Source: Daejeonella sp. (lineage in GTDB: Bacteria; Bacteroidota; Bacteroidia; Sphingobacteriales; Sphingobacteriaceae). From it: DNA of 64,000 bases. Where the stretch lies: positions 1 through 64,000 of the forward strand of contig NZ_JAUXXZ010000023.1 of assembly GCF_030684675.1 (NCBI RefSeq). The letters are read 5' to 3'. Within the stretch, counting starts at the first letter, position 1. Each line of letters starts with the position of its first letter. The notes beneath the pieces were generated by a model. The model was not told the DNA's origin, searched no databases, and saw only the letters and a program-made list of their open reading frames with translations. A program made the position numbers and the translations under genes. Shown in pieces: positions 26,640 to 36,179 of the stretch.

Positions 26640-26678
26640 AAAAAAAAGGGGAGAAATCTGCACAGAACAGATTCTCCC
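26640..26678 (-). terminator. Terminator of the MopE-like gene
   Basis: On the minus strand GGGAGAATCTG pairs with CAGATTTCTCCC (one bulge) around a 7-nt loop and is followed by a run of T residues. It lies 49 bp after the stop of the gene at 26727 and helps set the start of the next gene at 26606. Confidence 0.85.
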
Positions 26679-26726
26679 TCTTTATTAATATTTAACCAGG
26701 GAATAAGTCCTGGAAATCAAAAACTC

Positions 26727-27731
26727 CTAGTTCTGTGCGGTATGTACCACACCAGAGGCTGTAATTGTTAATCCTCCAATCTGCCCGCTTTTCAAAACAA
26801 AATTAGCCTGTGTATCACCCCATATCAGATTGAAACCATATCCACCACGTGGTGCTCCTGTACCAACATTAGTTGAAGGATAACTACCCGGATCCCCTAT
26901 CACAATACGATCACTCAATTGAGACAAGTTAACGCGGCTGCCATTCAAAGTTAAATATTGAGCTCCGTCTCTGGCACCCGTGCCGCTGTCAAATAACCAG
27001 TCAAAATTAGTTTTTGAAGATCCATACTCAAAAATCTTCCATTCAGCACGTGTACTAAAATTGGTTCCAACATAATTGTTTTCAGAAGAAATTACTGCAT
27101 AATTTCCTAATCCGTCAGTTACCCATATATTCAGATAAGGGACAATTCCTGAATTTCCTGCGATCAGAGTCCAATTCACACTTTGAATTGAATTAAGTTT
27201 CTGTCCATCAAAAAAATCTGTACCATAGCCTACTTTTTGTCCTGCACGCGGAGTGCTGTATAAAAAGCCATCTCCAGTCCCATTTTCTGTCAGCAGAACA
27301 TCTGCATCCCATGGCGCGACAATGGTCCCCGCATTATTTCGAATATTGAATATTACGAAATCAGGATCGCAATTTTCATCAATTAGGCCATTGCAGTTAT
27401 TATCCTTGCCATCCCCACAAATTTCAGTAGCTCCGGGATTTATGCTTGCATCATTGTCATTACAGTCATCCTTTGTGCCAGAACATGCACCAATCGCTGA
27501 ATAACCGTCACCATCAGCATCAAGTACAAAATCCCCATGCGCCAGATGAGATGCCAATGCATTTGCATTTATCTCTGTAATATTTATTTTGCCCTTACCT
27601 GCCTGATGACAAACCTTTACTTTCTTTCCATGCCCATTCTTTATCGCATCTATTAAAAGGTCAGTCTCAGCTTTCTTACAGGAAGACAGGATCAATAAAA
27701 AAGAAAGACCCAAATAAATTAAATTTTTCAT
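26727..27731 (-). CDS. Lipoprotein with MopE-type putative metal-binding motif
   Basis: A 334-residue exported protein: signal with lipobox Cys (LLILSSCKKAE), a short PHAGKG-like region (KVCHQAGKGK, INITEINANALASHLAHGD), then one MopE-type motif (DADGDGYS ... DDCNDND ... CGDGKDNNCNGLIDENC) rich in Asp and Cys. This motif is associated with calcium or copper binding. The C-terminal 190 residues form a beta-rich domain (VNWTLIAGNSGIVPYLNIWVTDG) resembling other Bacteroidota surface proteins. Its function is unknown. Confidence 0.8.
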   Translation of the reverse strand: MKNLIYLGLSFLLILSSCKKAETDLLIDAIKNGHGKKVKVCHQAGKGKINITEINANALASHLAHGDFVLDADGDGYSAIGACSGTKDDCNDNDASINPGATEICGDGKDNNCNGLIDENCDPDFVIFNIRNNAGTIVAPWDADVLLTENGTGDGFLYSTPRAGQKVGYGTDFFDGQKLNSIQSVNWTLIAGNSGIVPYLNIWVTDGLGNYAVISSENNYVGTNFSTRAEWKIFEYGSSKTNFDWLFDSGTGARDGAQYLTLNGSRVNLSQLSDRIVIGDPGSYPSTNVGTGAPRGGYGFNLIWGDTQANFVLKSGQIGGLTITASGVVHTAQN

Positions 27732-27937
27732 GATTAATGTTTTGAGTTACGTTTTAGTTTTCAGGTGTTTATACTCAAATACAGAAAATTAGTTTTTAAA
27801 AAATATCGCAATCAGAAAAAATATTTCAACCAGAAAGCGTATCCATCTGTAATGAGTTAAACAGCCCGAATAAAATCCTGATTAATCAAATAATTCCTTT
27901 CCATTTTCTGATATGGATTAATTTACATTATATTTAT

Positions 27938-27950
27938 GGGTACGTACACA
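27938..27950 (+). promoter_or_regulatory. Candidate operator GGGTACGTACACA upstream of the polysaccharide cluster
   Basis: This 13-bp motif with a GTACGTAC palindrome lies 8 bp before the start codon at 27959. The same GGGTACGTA core occurs 5 bp before the convergent amidohydrolase gene (35926-35938), suggesting common control, for instance by a LacI- or GntR-type repressor (inference). Confidence 0.4.
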
Positions 27951-27958
27951 ATCTATCT

Positions 27959-29926
27959 ATGAGAACGAAATTCACTTTCCTGCTTTTAATCTATGTCTCA
28001 CTTTCTCTTGAAGCTTTTTCTCAAAAGCAGGTCAGGGTTATCCCTCTTCCCGACAAAACAGGTTTTACAGTAGAAACCTCTACGAAGGATCTGGGCAATG
28101 GTTTTTTTGACCATGGTGTGGCCTCTCCAATCAGCAATCATCGTGGGGTGGTTTCTACCATTGACAGCAAGGGAAAGAATGTAGTTTTGGTATGGCTTTT
28201 TGATCATCGCGGGGGATATTCTTTATTAATGATCGATGCTGAGACCGGGAAGAGCGAGGAATTTCCAATTCCATTTGATCCGAAGCAGGATACCCCATAC
28301 TCATCAATTTTGTCAAAGGATAATAAATTCTATACACACTTTAGCGATCATTTCACTGAATTTGATCCGGTAAAACGAGCCTTTACATTCACTCAAAAGA
28401 CTATGCCGCAGATGGCTATGTCGATGACAGAAGATGATAATGGCAAAATATGGTCTGTAACTTATCCAAATAGCGGACTCGTTGCATTTGATCCAAAAAA
28501 ACGGGAGCTGATAGACTATGCTTATGTTAATAAGGAAAACTGGCGTCAGTATCAGCGTTCCATCGCTGCTGATGATACAGGCTGGATCTATTTTGGATTG
28601 GGAAATGCCTCCAGCCAGATCCTTGCCTTCGACCCGAATACAGGAAAAGCCAGCGGCATTCTTCCCCAGAGTGAACGAAAACTGGGAACTGCCGCAGTTT
28701 ACAGGGATGAGAATGGTAAAGTTTACGGTCGCGCATTAGAATCAATCAAGGATCAATGGTACGAGCTTTATAAAGGTGAGGCCAGAAAGATTGGAGAATA
28801 CAATGACCTGAAGCCCGTAAAAATCATAACAGGTTCTCAAAGTCTGTTCCATAGAAATTTCCCTGATGGCACTATTCTAAAAGATCTTGATCTAGTTAAC
28901 CGCATCCTCATTACAGAAAACCCCAAAACAAATACAACAAAAGAAGTTTCTTTTGATTACACCAGTGATGGAGCAATCGTAATGGGTATTGGTACGGCTC
29001 CTGACGGGACTATTGTTGGTGGTACGGCATTCCCCATGCGTTTTTTTAATTATGACCTAAAAAAAGACAGATGGATAAACCGATTCGCTTTAGGACAATT
29101 CAATGCACTGGTAAACCAGAACAAAAAGGTCTATTTTGGAGTGTACTCGGGTGGACATCTAATAGAGTGGGATCCGTACAAGCCATGGGTACAAACCAAA
29201 CTCAATGATAAAAGTTCAAACCCGCTTCATCTTACCACAGTTTCGCCCGAATTAATCCGCCCTTACCGCATCATCGCACATCCCGATGGAAAAACCATTA
29301 TCATGGGTGGTACCCCTCAATACGGCGCTACCGGTGGTGGATTATTGCTCTATGATAATCAGGCAAAAAGCAGAGTCCTTCTTACTGACAGCATGGTTGT
29401 AAAAGATCAAAGCAGTATGAGTCTTGTACCTCTGAAAAATGGCAAACTTTTGGGTGGCACAACAACCTCACCTGGAACCGGAGGCGAAAAAAAGGCGAAA
29501 GAAGCACAAATGTATATCATGGACATGGACAGCAAGAAGATCGAATGGCAGGAAGTCGTTTTTCCGGGAGTTCAGGAATACAGTGAGATGCGTATGATGC
29601 CGGATGGCCTTGTATATGGTATTACCGATAAGAGAAAGTTCTTCGTTTTTGATCCTGCGAAGAGACAAGTGGTCTATACGAAAGACATTTTTTCTGAATT
29701 CGGACCCACAACTGCAGAACAAAGTCCGAGGATATTTGTTATGGGTCCCAGGAATGAAGTTTATATACTTTTTGCAAAAGGAGCTATCGTGCAGGTTTTA
29801 CCAAAGAGCTACGAAATGAAGCTTATAGCTACCGCTCCGGGTCCGATCAAAGCGGGCGGGGATTATGCCCATGGCAGGATATTCTTTGTATCAGGCTCTC
29901 ATTTAATGAGTTATAAACTAAAATAA
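27959..29926 (+). CDS. Secreted beta-propeller protein of unknown function
   Basis: A 655-residue protein with a signal peptide (FTFLLLIYVSLSLEAFSQ) and a series of propeller-like blades (GKIWSVTYPNSGLVAFDPKK, GWIYFGLGNASSQILAFDP, NGKLLGGTTTSPG). I recognise no catalytic motif. It heads a rightward group with a heparinase-like lyase, a pectate-lyase-like protein and an SGNH hydrolase, and the shared GGGTACGTA element lies just upstream. It may bind or cleave an acidic glycan, and propeller-type oligouronide lyases exist, but that is a guess from context. Confidence 0.7.
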   Translation: MRTKFTFLLLIYVSLSLEAFSQKQVRVIPLPDKTGFTVETSTKDLGNGFFDHGVASPISNHRGVVSTIDSKGKNVVLVWLFDHRGGYSLLMIDAETGKSEEFPIPFDPKQDTPYSSILSKDNKFYTHFSDHFTEFDPVKRAFTFTQKTMPQMAMSMTEDDNGKIWSVTYPNSGLVAFDPKKRELIDYAYVNKENWRQYQRSIAADDTGWIYFGLGNASSQILAFDPNTGKASGILPQSERKLGTAAVYRDENGKVYGRALESIKDQWYELYKGEARKIGEYNDLKPVKIITGSQSLFHRNFPDGTILKDLDLVNRILITENPKTNTTKEVSFDYTSDGAIVMGIGTAPDGTIVGGTAFPMRFFNYDLKKDRWINRFALGQFNALVNQNKKVYFGVYSGGHLIEWDPYKPWVQTKLNDKSSNPLHLTTVSPELIRPYRIIAHPDGKTIIMGGTPQYGATGGGLLLYDNQAKSRVLLTDSMVVKDQSSMSLVPLKNGKLLGGTTTSPGTGGEKKAKEAQMYIMDMDSKKIEWQEVVFPGVQEYSEMRMMPDGLVYGITDKRKFFVFDPAKRQVVYTKDIFSEFGPTTAEQSPRIFVMGPRNEVYILFAKGAIVQVLPKSYEMKLIATAPGPIKAGGDYAHGRIFFVSGSHLMSYKLK

Positions 29927-29967
29927 TTACAAATACATCTGAAAATACCCCTTATTAAATTCAATCT

Positions 29968-32900
29968 ATGAAACATATAATCCGCTATTGCTTAGCCATT
30001 CTGACACTTACCGCAATTTCTCAAATCAGTTTTGCGCAGCGCCAGTATGGTGGTTTCTACACCCGGGAAAAGATTCAAAACCTTAGAAACAATTGCGATA
30101 AATACGATTGGGCAAAGGAATTGAAAAACTCTGTTATTAATAATGCGAAAAACTTTGCCAATAAAAGCGATGAAGAAATATGGTCATTGGTACCCGGGCA
30201 GAATACTCCGCGCGGCATCGATGTCACCCTCGACCGTATAGCAAAAGGCCCTAAAGTTTTAGGTTGCTTAAAATGTGGACTTGATGTACTTAAATTCGGT
30301 AATTATCCCTATGAACCGGAATTTGAAGATAAACCATGGAAGCTAACCTGTCCTTCCTGCAAAAGTGTATTTCCAACGAATGATTTCGGTAAATTTTATG
30401 CGAGTGCACTTGATGAACGGGGTCAGTTTGATGTAACAAAAGGCGACAAAAGCCTGCTTTTCAATACAGTCCATCCCGATCCATCCGATCCACTGCATAA
30501 GTATGGCGTTGATGATGGCTATGGCTTCATTGATCAGAACGGTCGTGCCCATCGCTTCATTGGTTATTTCGTCTGGAAAAAATGGGATTACATCAGCAAA
30601 GGACTTGCAGACCTGGCTGAAGCTTATTTGTACACAGGCGATAAAATGTATGCGCGCAAAGCCGCAATCATTTTAGACCGCATCGCTGATGTTTATCCTG
30701 AAATGGACTGGAAACCCTATGCCGACAAGGGATGGTATCATTCTGACGGAGGACGCAATATGGGCAAAATACATGGATCGATCTGGGAAACTCAAATCAT
30801 CACATCTTTCGCTGATTCGTATGATAAAATTATAAGTGGTACTGTTAATAATAGTGAATTATATAGCTTCCTGAAAAAACAATCCGAAAAATATAAAATA
30901 GGAACAAAAGGTACCCGGGCATTATTAATGCAAAATATAGATGACGGACTTCTGAGAACGGCATACAAAGCTGTTTTGTCCACACATATCAGGGGTAATC
31001 AGGGAATGCATCAGTTGACTCTGGCGACTTGTGCAATTGCACTTGATTCGCAACCGGAAAGTAATTTATGGCTCGACTGGATCTTTGCAGCGGATGGCGG
31101 AAATATCCCGGGTCTGATGATTTCCACTTTCGACAGGGATGGCACCTCCAATGAAGGTGCTCCGGGTTATACCCTGATGTGGGGACGACTGATTACTCAG
31201 GTTGCTGAACGTCTGCAGGGCTATCCGGCTTATACAAAGCACAATATCATTAAGGAGTTCCCTCAGTTCAATACCACATTTCTTGCAGCCTATAGGATGG
31301 CAGCCCTCGGTATAGCCATTCCGAACATGGGCGATAGCGGTGCAACCGGAACTGTGAGCAATGGCTATGCAGACCCAAAATTTATCGCAAAGGGTTATGT
31401 TTTCACTAAAGATCCTGAATTTGCAAAAGCGGCTTACTTATCCAATAAAAATTCGGGAGAGAAACTTGGCAGAGATATCTTTTCCAAAGATCCTGATGCA
31501 ATCAGCAGAGAAATACAAAAAATAGCTGAACCTCTTGGTCCGCGGCCGCAGGGAGGATATTTAATGAGTGGCTTCGGACTTGCCTTATTGGAAAATGGAA
31601 TCGGAAACACCGGAGTTGCTATTGCGAATAATTTTGGAAGAACCATCATGCATGCGCATCCAGACCTAATGAATTTTGATCTCCTTGCTTTCGGCAAGTG
31701 GCTGGCACCTGATCATGGATACCCTGAATTTGCGACTAATATTCCAAGCAATCGCGACTGGACAGGAAGCACAGTATCACATAACCTCGTTTTTGTTAAT
31801 GAAAAGCCTCAAAAAGAAATTTGGGGCGGACATACCCGAACATTTAAACAGTTGAAAGGTTTTGGTGTGTTCGAAATCGATGGACAAAAAGCCTACCCTG
31901 AGACGAAAACCTATCAAAGAACCATGTTTCTTGTGGATGCAGAATCAGGTGAAAACAATTCCTATGTCATTGATATTTTCAAGGTGGATGGCGGCAAAGA
32001 CCATTTATTTAGTTTCCACGGCCCTCCGGGAGAAATCAGCACTTCAGGACTGAATTTAACAGCCCAAAAAACAGGAACCTATGCCGGCGAAAATATTGAG
32101 AAAGGAATTGCCGCCAACGGGTTTCCAATGGGTTATTCATTCTTTTACAATGTAAAAAGGGATTTAAGTCCGGCCTCAGGATTCATGATCGACTGGAAAA
32201 CCGAAACAGGCTATCGTGGCACTAAAGCAGATGATAACATTCATTTAAGAATGCATTCCATCAGTCCGGCAAATGATGTTACACTTGCAGATGGGGATCC
32301 CCCACAAAACAAAGCAGGGAATCCTAAAAAATTGGGCTATGTTCTGGTGCACAGAAAAGGTGAAAATCTCAATAGTACTTTTATCTCAGTATTTGAACCT
32401 TACCGTCTAAATCCTTTCATTAAATCAGTGAAACGCATCGACAATGGGGATGAATCGCAGATCGCATTGCAAATTGAACATACCAATGGCAGCATTGATC
32501 AGATTTTATACAATCCTGAATCAGAAAAACTGATGAAACTACCCAAAAATGTCAGTATGACCGGAAATATAGGCTTCCTGAGGACAAAAAATAATCAATT
32601 AAGCAAGGCTGTTCTTGTCAATGGTACTGCTTTAAGTTCCGGGGATTTGAATCTTAAATCCGATGGACAAATAAAAGGCAAGATTGTTAAGATGAATAAA
32701 AATCCTTCTGGAAGCGGCTGGGTCCTGGTTGATCAGATTCTTCCTGCAAACGGCAGCCTGATTGGTGAGCAACTGATCATCTCAACCACAGGAGAAAGAG
32801 ATGCTACGTACACGATCAAAAGTGTGAAAAGAGAAGGAAAATATACCCGAATAGATTGCGGACCAATCACTTTTGCAATGGGATTAAAGAGTAATCCATC

Positions 32901-33000
32901 AGCAGACCCGAAAAATCCATACAGCAATTATATCTATGAATTTGAAGAAGGAGCTGCATTCAGTATTCCTACTCATACAGAATGGTCATCTAAAAAGTAA
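29968..33000 (+). CDS. Heparinase II/III-like polysaccharide lyase with N-terminal CxxC pairs
   Basis: A 1010-residue exported protein: signal peptide to about residue 24 (ISQISFAQ), an N-terminal region with CLKCG and CPSCK pairs (a likely zinc-binding knuckle), an alpha/alpha-toroid part (DYISKGLADLAEAYLYTGD, GSIWETQI, RGNQGMHQLT), and a heparinase II/III-type beta-sandwich (MHAHPDLMNFDLLAFGKWLAPDHG, WTGSTVSHNLVFVNE). Its Tyr/His-rich motifs fit a uronate-cleaving lyase. It follows the propeller gene by 41 bp and is followed at 3 bp by the pectate-lyase-like gene. The glycan specificity cannot be told from sequence alone. Confidence 0.83.
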   Translation: MKHIIRYCLAILTLTAISQISFAQRQYGGFYTREKIQNLRNNCDKYDWAKELKNSVINNAKNFANKSDEEIWSLVPGQNTPRGIDVTLDRIAKGPKVLGCLKCGLDVLKFGNYPYEPEFEDKPWKLTCPSCKSVFPTNDFGKFYASALDERGQFDVTKGDKSLLFNTVHPDPSDPLHKYGVDDGYGFIDQNGRAHRFIGYFVWKKWDYISKGLADLAEAYLYTGDKMYARKAAIILDRIADVYPEMDWKPYADKGWYHSDGGRNMGKIHGSIWETQIITSFADSYDKIISGTVNNSELYSFLKKQSEKYKIGTKGTRALLMQNIDDGLLRTAYKAVLSTHIRGNQGMHQLTLATCAIALDSQPESNLWLDWIFAADGGNIPGLMISTFDRDGTSNEGAPGYTLMWGRLITQVAERLQGYPAYTKHNIIKEFPQFNTTFLAAYRMAALGIAIPNMGDSGATGTVSNGYADPKFIAKGYVFTKDPEFAKAAYLSNKNSGEKLGRDIFSKDPDAISREIQKIAEPLGPRPQGGYLMSGFGLALLENGIGNTGVAIANNFGRTIMHAHPDLMNFDLLAFGKWLAPDHGYPEFATNIPSNRDWTGSTVSHNLVFVNEKPQKEIWGGHTRTFKQLKGFGVFEIDGQKAYPETKTYQRTMFLVDAESGENNSYVIDIFKVDGGKDHLFSFHGPPGEISTSGLNLTAQKTGTYAGENIEKGIAANGFPMGYSFFYNVKRDLSPASGFMIDWKTETGYRGTKADDNIHLRMHSISPANDVTLADGDPPQNKAGNPKKLGYVLVHRKGENLNSTFISVFEPYRLNPFIKSVKRIDNGDESQIALQIEHTNGSIDQILYNPESEKLMKLPKNVSMTGNIGFLRTKNNQLSKAVLVNGTALSSGDLNLKSDGQIKGKIVKMNKNPSGSGWVLVDQILPANGSLIGEQLIISTTGERDATYTIKSVKREGKYTRIDCGPITFAMGLKSNPSADPKNPYSNYIYEFEEGAAFSIPTHTEWSSKK

Positions 33001-33003
33001 AAT

Positions 33004-34146
33004 ATGGAAATAAAAAATTTTAACAGAAGACAGTTTGTTACTGCTGCCTCTTTAGGCTCACTGGCTGCATTAAGCTCAATCAGCCCGGCAATTGCGGCTG
33101 AATCAAATTTTGAGACTGAAGCTGCCAAAAAAGAAAAACCTACCTGGAAAAAAATCGGCAATGCCATTTATGGAGCTAAAGCCGATGAAACCGGACCTAT
33201 CGGAGGTGGCAAAGGCTATACAAAGATCATCACTAGCGGTGATTACACTGTCGACAGCCTCGAATCACTGATTGAAGCACTTGCTAAAGCAAAATCGGGA
33301 CAGGTAGTTTTCATTCCGGGAGATAAGATTATCGACATGACCACTTTCATCTATATTGATAAGATCATGCTGAAGATCCCCGGAGGAGTTACCCTGGCCA
33401 GCGACAGAGGACATAACGGCTCTTCAGGAGCACAGATTACGAGTGATAGCCTGGATACCCCGGGAATGATCTCAATTGAAGGTCCGGGAGTACGGCTTAG
33501 TGGTATCAGGTTACAGGGACCAAATTCAAAACGATACCTCGACCATCATAAAAGAGCATTTGGTCCTGGAGGCCCTGGTCATACCTATTATTATAAATTC
33601 CCTACATCAAGAGGGATTATCACCAAATTCGGAAATCTGGAAATAGACAATTGTGAGATTTCGGCTTTTGCCAATGCAGGTGTTAGCTTACAAAAAGGCA
33701 CTGGCAATCATATTCATCATAACCTGATTCATAAATGCCAGTACAACGGACTTGGTTATGGGGTTAGTCATGATGAAGCCAGTTCTACCATTGAATTCAA
33801 CCATTTCAATGAGAACCGCCATTCATTGGCAGGAACAGGCAGACCAGGCTGCGGCTATATTGCACGTAATAATGTGGAATTGGGAATTTCGCTTAGCCAT
33901 AACTTTGATATGCACGGAGGACGCGACCGTAAAGACAATACCACTATTGCCGGAACTACTATGGAAATGTATAATAATACCTTTCTTGGGCCACAAAGAG
34001 CCGTTGTGATCCGCGGAGTACCGCAGGATAAATGTGATGTGCACCATAACTGGATGCCTACCCATAAAGATGCTGCATCTGCAGTCAGGGCTGAGGAAAA
34101 AACTTATACCACTAATAATCTTTATGCAGACGGGAAGGTTGCCTGA
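33004..34146 (+). CDS. Pectate-lyase-like beta-helix protein with Tat signal
   Basis: A 380-residue protein with a twin-arginine-type leader (NRRQFVTAASLGSLAALS) and a right-handed beta-helix: SGAQITSDS, GIITKFGNLEIDNCEISAF, GNHIHHNLIHK, EFNHFNENRH, AVVIRGVPQDKCDVHHNW. This resembles polysaccharide lyase family 1, which cleaves pectate by beta-elimination. Catalytic residues cannot be placed with certainty. Spacing of 3 bp after the heparinase-like gene means they form one transcript. A Tat-exported lyase implies cytoplasmic folding, perhaps with a cofactor. Confidence 0.75.
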   Translation: MEIKNFNRRQFVTAASLGSLAALSSISPAIAAESNFETEAAKKEKPTWKKIGNAIYGAKADETGPIGGGKGYTKIITSGDYTVDSLESLIEALAKAKSGQVVFIPGDKIIDMTTFIYIDKIMLKIPGGVTLASDRGHNGSSGAQITSDSLDTPGMISIEGPGVRLSGIRLQGPNSKRYLDHHKRAFGPGGPGHTYYYKFPTSRGIITKFGNLEIDNCEISAFANAGVSLQKGTGNHIHHNLIHKCQYNGLGYGVSHDEASSTIEFNHFNENRHSLAGTGRPGCGYIARNNVELGISLSHNFDMHGGRDRKDNTTIAGTTMEMYNNTFLGPQRAVVIRGVPQDKCDVHHNWMPTHKDAASAVRAEEKTYTTNNLYADGKVA

Positions 34147-34197
34147 TCTACTTTAATCTCTTAAAAGAAAGCTTTTTCAATATCCGGGAGAGCTCTC

Positions 34198-34216
34198 TTT
34201 CCGGCTTCGCCGGAAA
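34198..34216. terminator. Hairpin after the pectate-lyase-like gene
   Basis: TTTCCGGC-TTC-GCCGGAAA forms a stable 8-bp stem 50 bp past the stop codon. There is no T tract, so it may be an mRNA-stabilising or REP-like hairpin rather than a terminator. Confidence 0.5.
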
Positions 34217-34247
34217 TTACTAAATTGATTTTTCCAAAGGATAAGCA

Positions 34248-34964
34248 ATGAGAACAAAATACATGCAATTCTTATCAACGGTACTACTTATTGTCCTGCT
34301 AAGTACATTTTCTTCAGCACAAGAGAAAAAGGATTTAACTATCGTCACTTTCGGTAATTCCACGACGGCACCAAGAAAAGGGATTGAGAAGGTTTATGCT
34401 GTCAGGATACATGAGGCATTAAAGACAGCCGGGATACCAAATAAAGTAATTAATTCAGGAGTTGGAAGCAATCATACCGGCTCAGTAAAGGATAATGATC
34501 GTCCTAAAATCGAGCATGGAATGGACAGGTTTGAAAAGGCGGTATTAAGCCATCATCCGGATTGGGTAACTCTCAATTTCGGTCTCAATGATGCTTATCA
34601 GGACAAGGGAGATGGCACTGCATCACGTATCCCACTGGAAGCCTTTATTGCTAATCTGACTCATTTCATAACTGAGATCAAAAAAATCAATGGCAGAGTT
34701 ATACTTCTGACCCCGAATCCGCTAAGTTCAAAACTGGAACCATTCAGGCATGAGCGCCTGAAATTATATAAAAATGCAGTTATCAAACTAGCCAAATCAG
34801 AGCATGTTGAGCTCATCAATTCCTGGAAAGTCTTTGGAAAATATGCCCGGAAAGACCCCGCCGGAATGGAGGGGCTCTTGCCAGACGGCCTCCATCCAAT
34901 GGATACCGGTCATAAGCTGATTGCTGATGAAATAGTGAAAATCATTAAGAAAAGGAACCGCTAA
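34248..34964 (+). CDS. SGNH/GDSL-family esterase
   Basis: A 238-residue secreted hydrolase: signal peptide (VLLIVLLSTFSSAQ), block I FGNSTTAP (catalytic Ser in a GNS variant of GDS), block III LNFGLNDAY (oxyanion Asn) and block V DGLHPMDTGH with the Asp-His pair. Such enzymes de-acetylate or de-esterify glycans, fitting the lyase cluster. It is last in the rightward group and converges with the amidohydrolase gene, their stops 2 bp apart. Confidence 0.85.
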   Translation: MRTKYMQFLSTVLLIVLLSTFSSAQEKKDLTIVTFGNSTTAPRKGIEKVYAVRIHEALKTAGIPNKVINSGVGSNHTGSVKDNDRPKIEHGMDRFEKAVLSHHPDWVTLNFGLNDAYQDKGDGTASRIPLEAFIANLTHFITEIKKINGRVILLTPNPLSSKLEPFRHERLKLYKNAVIKLAKSEHVELINSWKVFGKYARKDPAGMEGLLPDGLHPMDTGHKLIADEIVKIIKKRNR

Positions 34965-34966
34965 AT

Positions 34967-35920
34967 TCAGAGGCGGAACATCTTTTTAGCGTTATTGTAG
35001 AGGATTTTTCGTTCAATGGCTTTACTCGCTGAGAGTTTTTTGATTGCTTCAATAGTTCCAGCACCCTGACAAGCCGGACCATGTCCTGCATAGTCATCAC
35101 AATCACTGCCATACAAGAGTTTGTCCTGATGTTTGCCGAGAAAGGCGCGCGCATGATCCTCATCCCTGGTCATGGAACTCAGTCCGGAACCTCCGGAAAT
35201 GTCACCATATATATTCGGATAATCGCTCATCAGGCGATCTGTTAATCCACCCGGGCTTACCTTGCCGCGGGGATATAAGATATTCTGATCGGCATGATTC
35301 TTATCGATATTGGCCCAGAAGGTTTGAGAATGTCCTAAAAAATTCACTTTTGGGAACTTTTCGAGCATTTTATGGAAACGATCAAAGCCACGATTATACA
35401 TATTGTATTGCCAGTGCATCAGTACAGGTACATCATACTCCTGAGCAAGCTGATAAATCTTTTGCATTTCGGGGGAATCACAATCCACATTGAACTTTAA
35501 CTCTCCGATCATTTTTGCACCTAATTTCAGGTACTTTTCAATTTCGGGAATCGCCCCCGGGAAATCAGGCACCTCGCATGCTCCGAAAAGCATTTCAGGA
35601 GCACGATCTTTTGCATATTGGTAACAAACTTCATTCCCTCCCGCTTTAACCTGCAGTCCGTTACTTACCCCATAATGTGTTGAACCATAATTCAATGGCC
35701 TACCACCGGGCAAAAGTATTGTGGTCGTAATTCCCATCATCCGTTGATGTGCAAGCATTTTATCCTGCGTTCTCCCGGCATAATCGGTATGCTGGTGAAT
35801 ATCAATGATCGGCTCAGAAGGCTGAAGTATAGCTCCATTAAGTCTCAGACTATAGCCAGCAAGCAGCAAACCTGTTCCTGCAATAAAGTGGCGGCGATTG
35901 ATTGTATTTTTTGTTTCCAT
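34967..35920 (-). CDS. Tat-exported amidohydrolase (amidohydrolase_2 family)
   Basis: A 317-residue TIM-barrel hydrolase with a Tat-type leader (NRRHFIAGTGLLLAGYS). The metal-binding HxH is H-Q-H in IIDIHQHTDYA; a second His lies in LMHWQYN and another in FLGHSQTFW; the closing Asp is in YGSDCDDYAG. The family includes decarboxylases and lactonases (4-sulfomuconolactonase-like). It is convergent with the lyase operon and shares the GGGTACGTA element at its start, so it probably joins the same pathway, acting on a ring-opened or lactone sugar acid (inference). Confidence 0.83.
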   Translation of the reverse strand: METKNTINRRHFIAGTGLLLAGYSLRLNGAILQPSEPIIDIHQHTDYAGRTQDKMLAHQRMMGITTTILLPGGRPLNYGSTHYGVSNGLQVKAGGNEVCYQYAKDRAPEMLFGACEVPDFPGAIPEIEKYLKLGAKMIGELKFNVDCDSPEMQKIYQLAQEYDVPVLMHWQYNMYNRGFDRFHKMLEKFPKVNFLGHSQTFWANIDKNHADQNILYPRGKVSPGGLTDRLMSDYPNIYGDISGGSGLSSMTRDEDHARAFLGKHQDKLLYGSDCDDYAGHGPACQGAGTIEAIKKLSASKAIERKILYNNAKKMFRL

Positions 35921-35925
35921 AATAA

Positions 35926-35938
35926 CGTTTACGTACCC
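35926..35938 (-). promoter_or_regulatory. Candidate operator GGGTACGTAAACG before the amidohydrolase gene
   Basis: Read on the minus strand, the motif lies 5 bp before the ATG at 35920 and shares its first nine bases with the element at 27938-27946. The AACGTTTACGT half is also typical of LacI-family operators. Confidence 0.4.
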
Positions 35939-36179
35939 AATTTACACATTGTATGTCAAACTGGAAAATTTCCCGAATGCGAAATCACCTGGCCGAGTGG
36001 AAAGCAGATTTCGTCTTCGCATACTAGAATGGTGACTGACGAATTTAAAAAGCATGATGCCCAGGTAAATTCGTAAGTCTGAACTATCAAAATGTCATTC
36101 CCTCAGTCACCTGTATTTTACAGTCAATGTAGATTACATTAATCAAATCTTAATTAACTTTATCTCCTCAAATAAAATT

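Noticed and set aside
26607-26663. N-terminal extension of the lactonase-like gene
   Set aside because: It overlaps the terminator of the MopE-like gene, and the ATG at 26606 opens directly into a signal peptide.
35985-36010. GGCCGAGTGG resembling part of a tRNA gene
   Set aside because: No acceptor stem, anticodon arm or TTC loop can be built around it.
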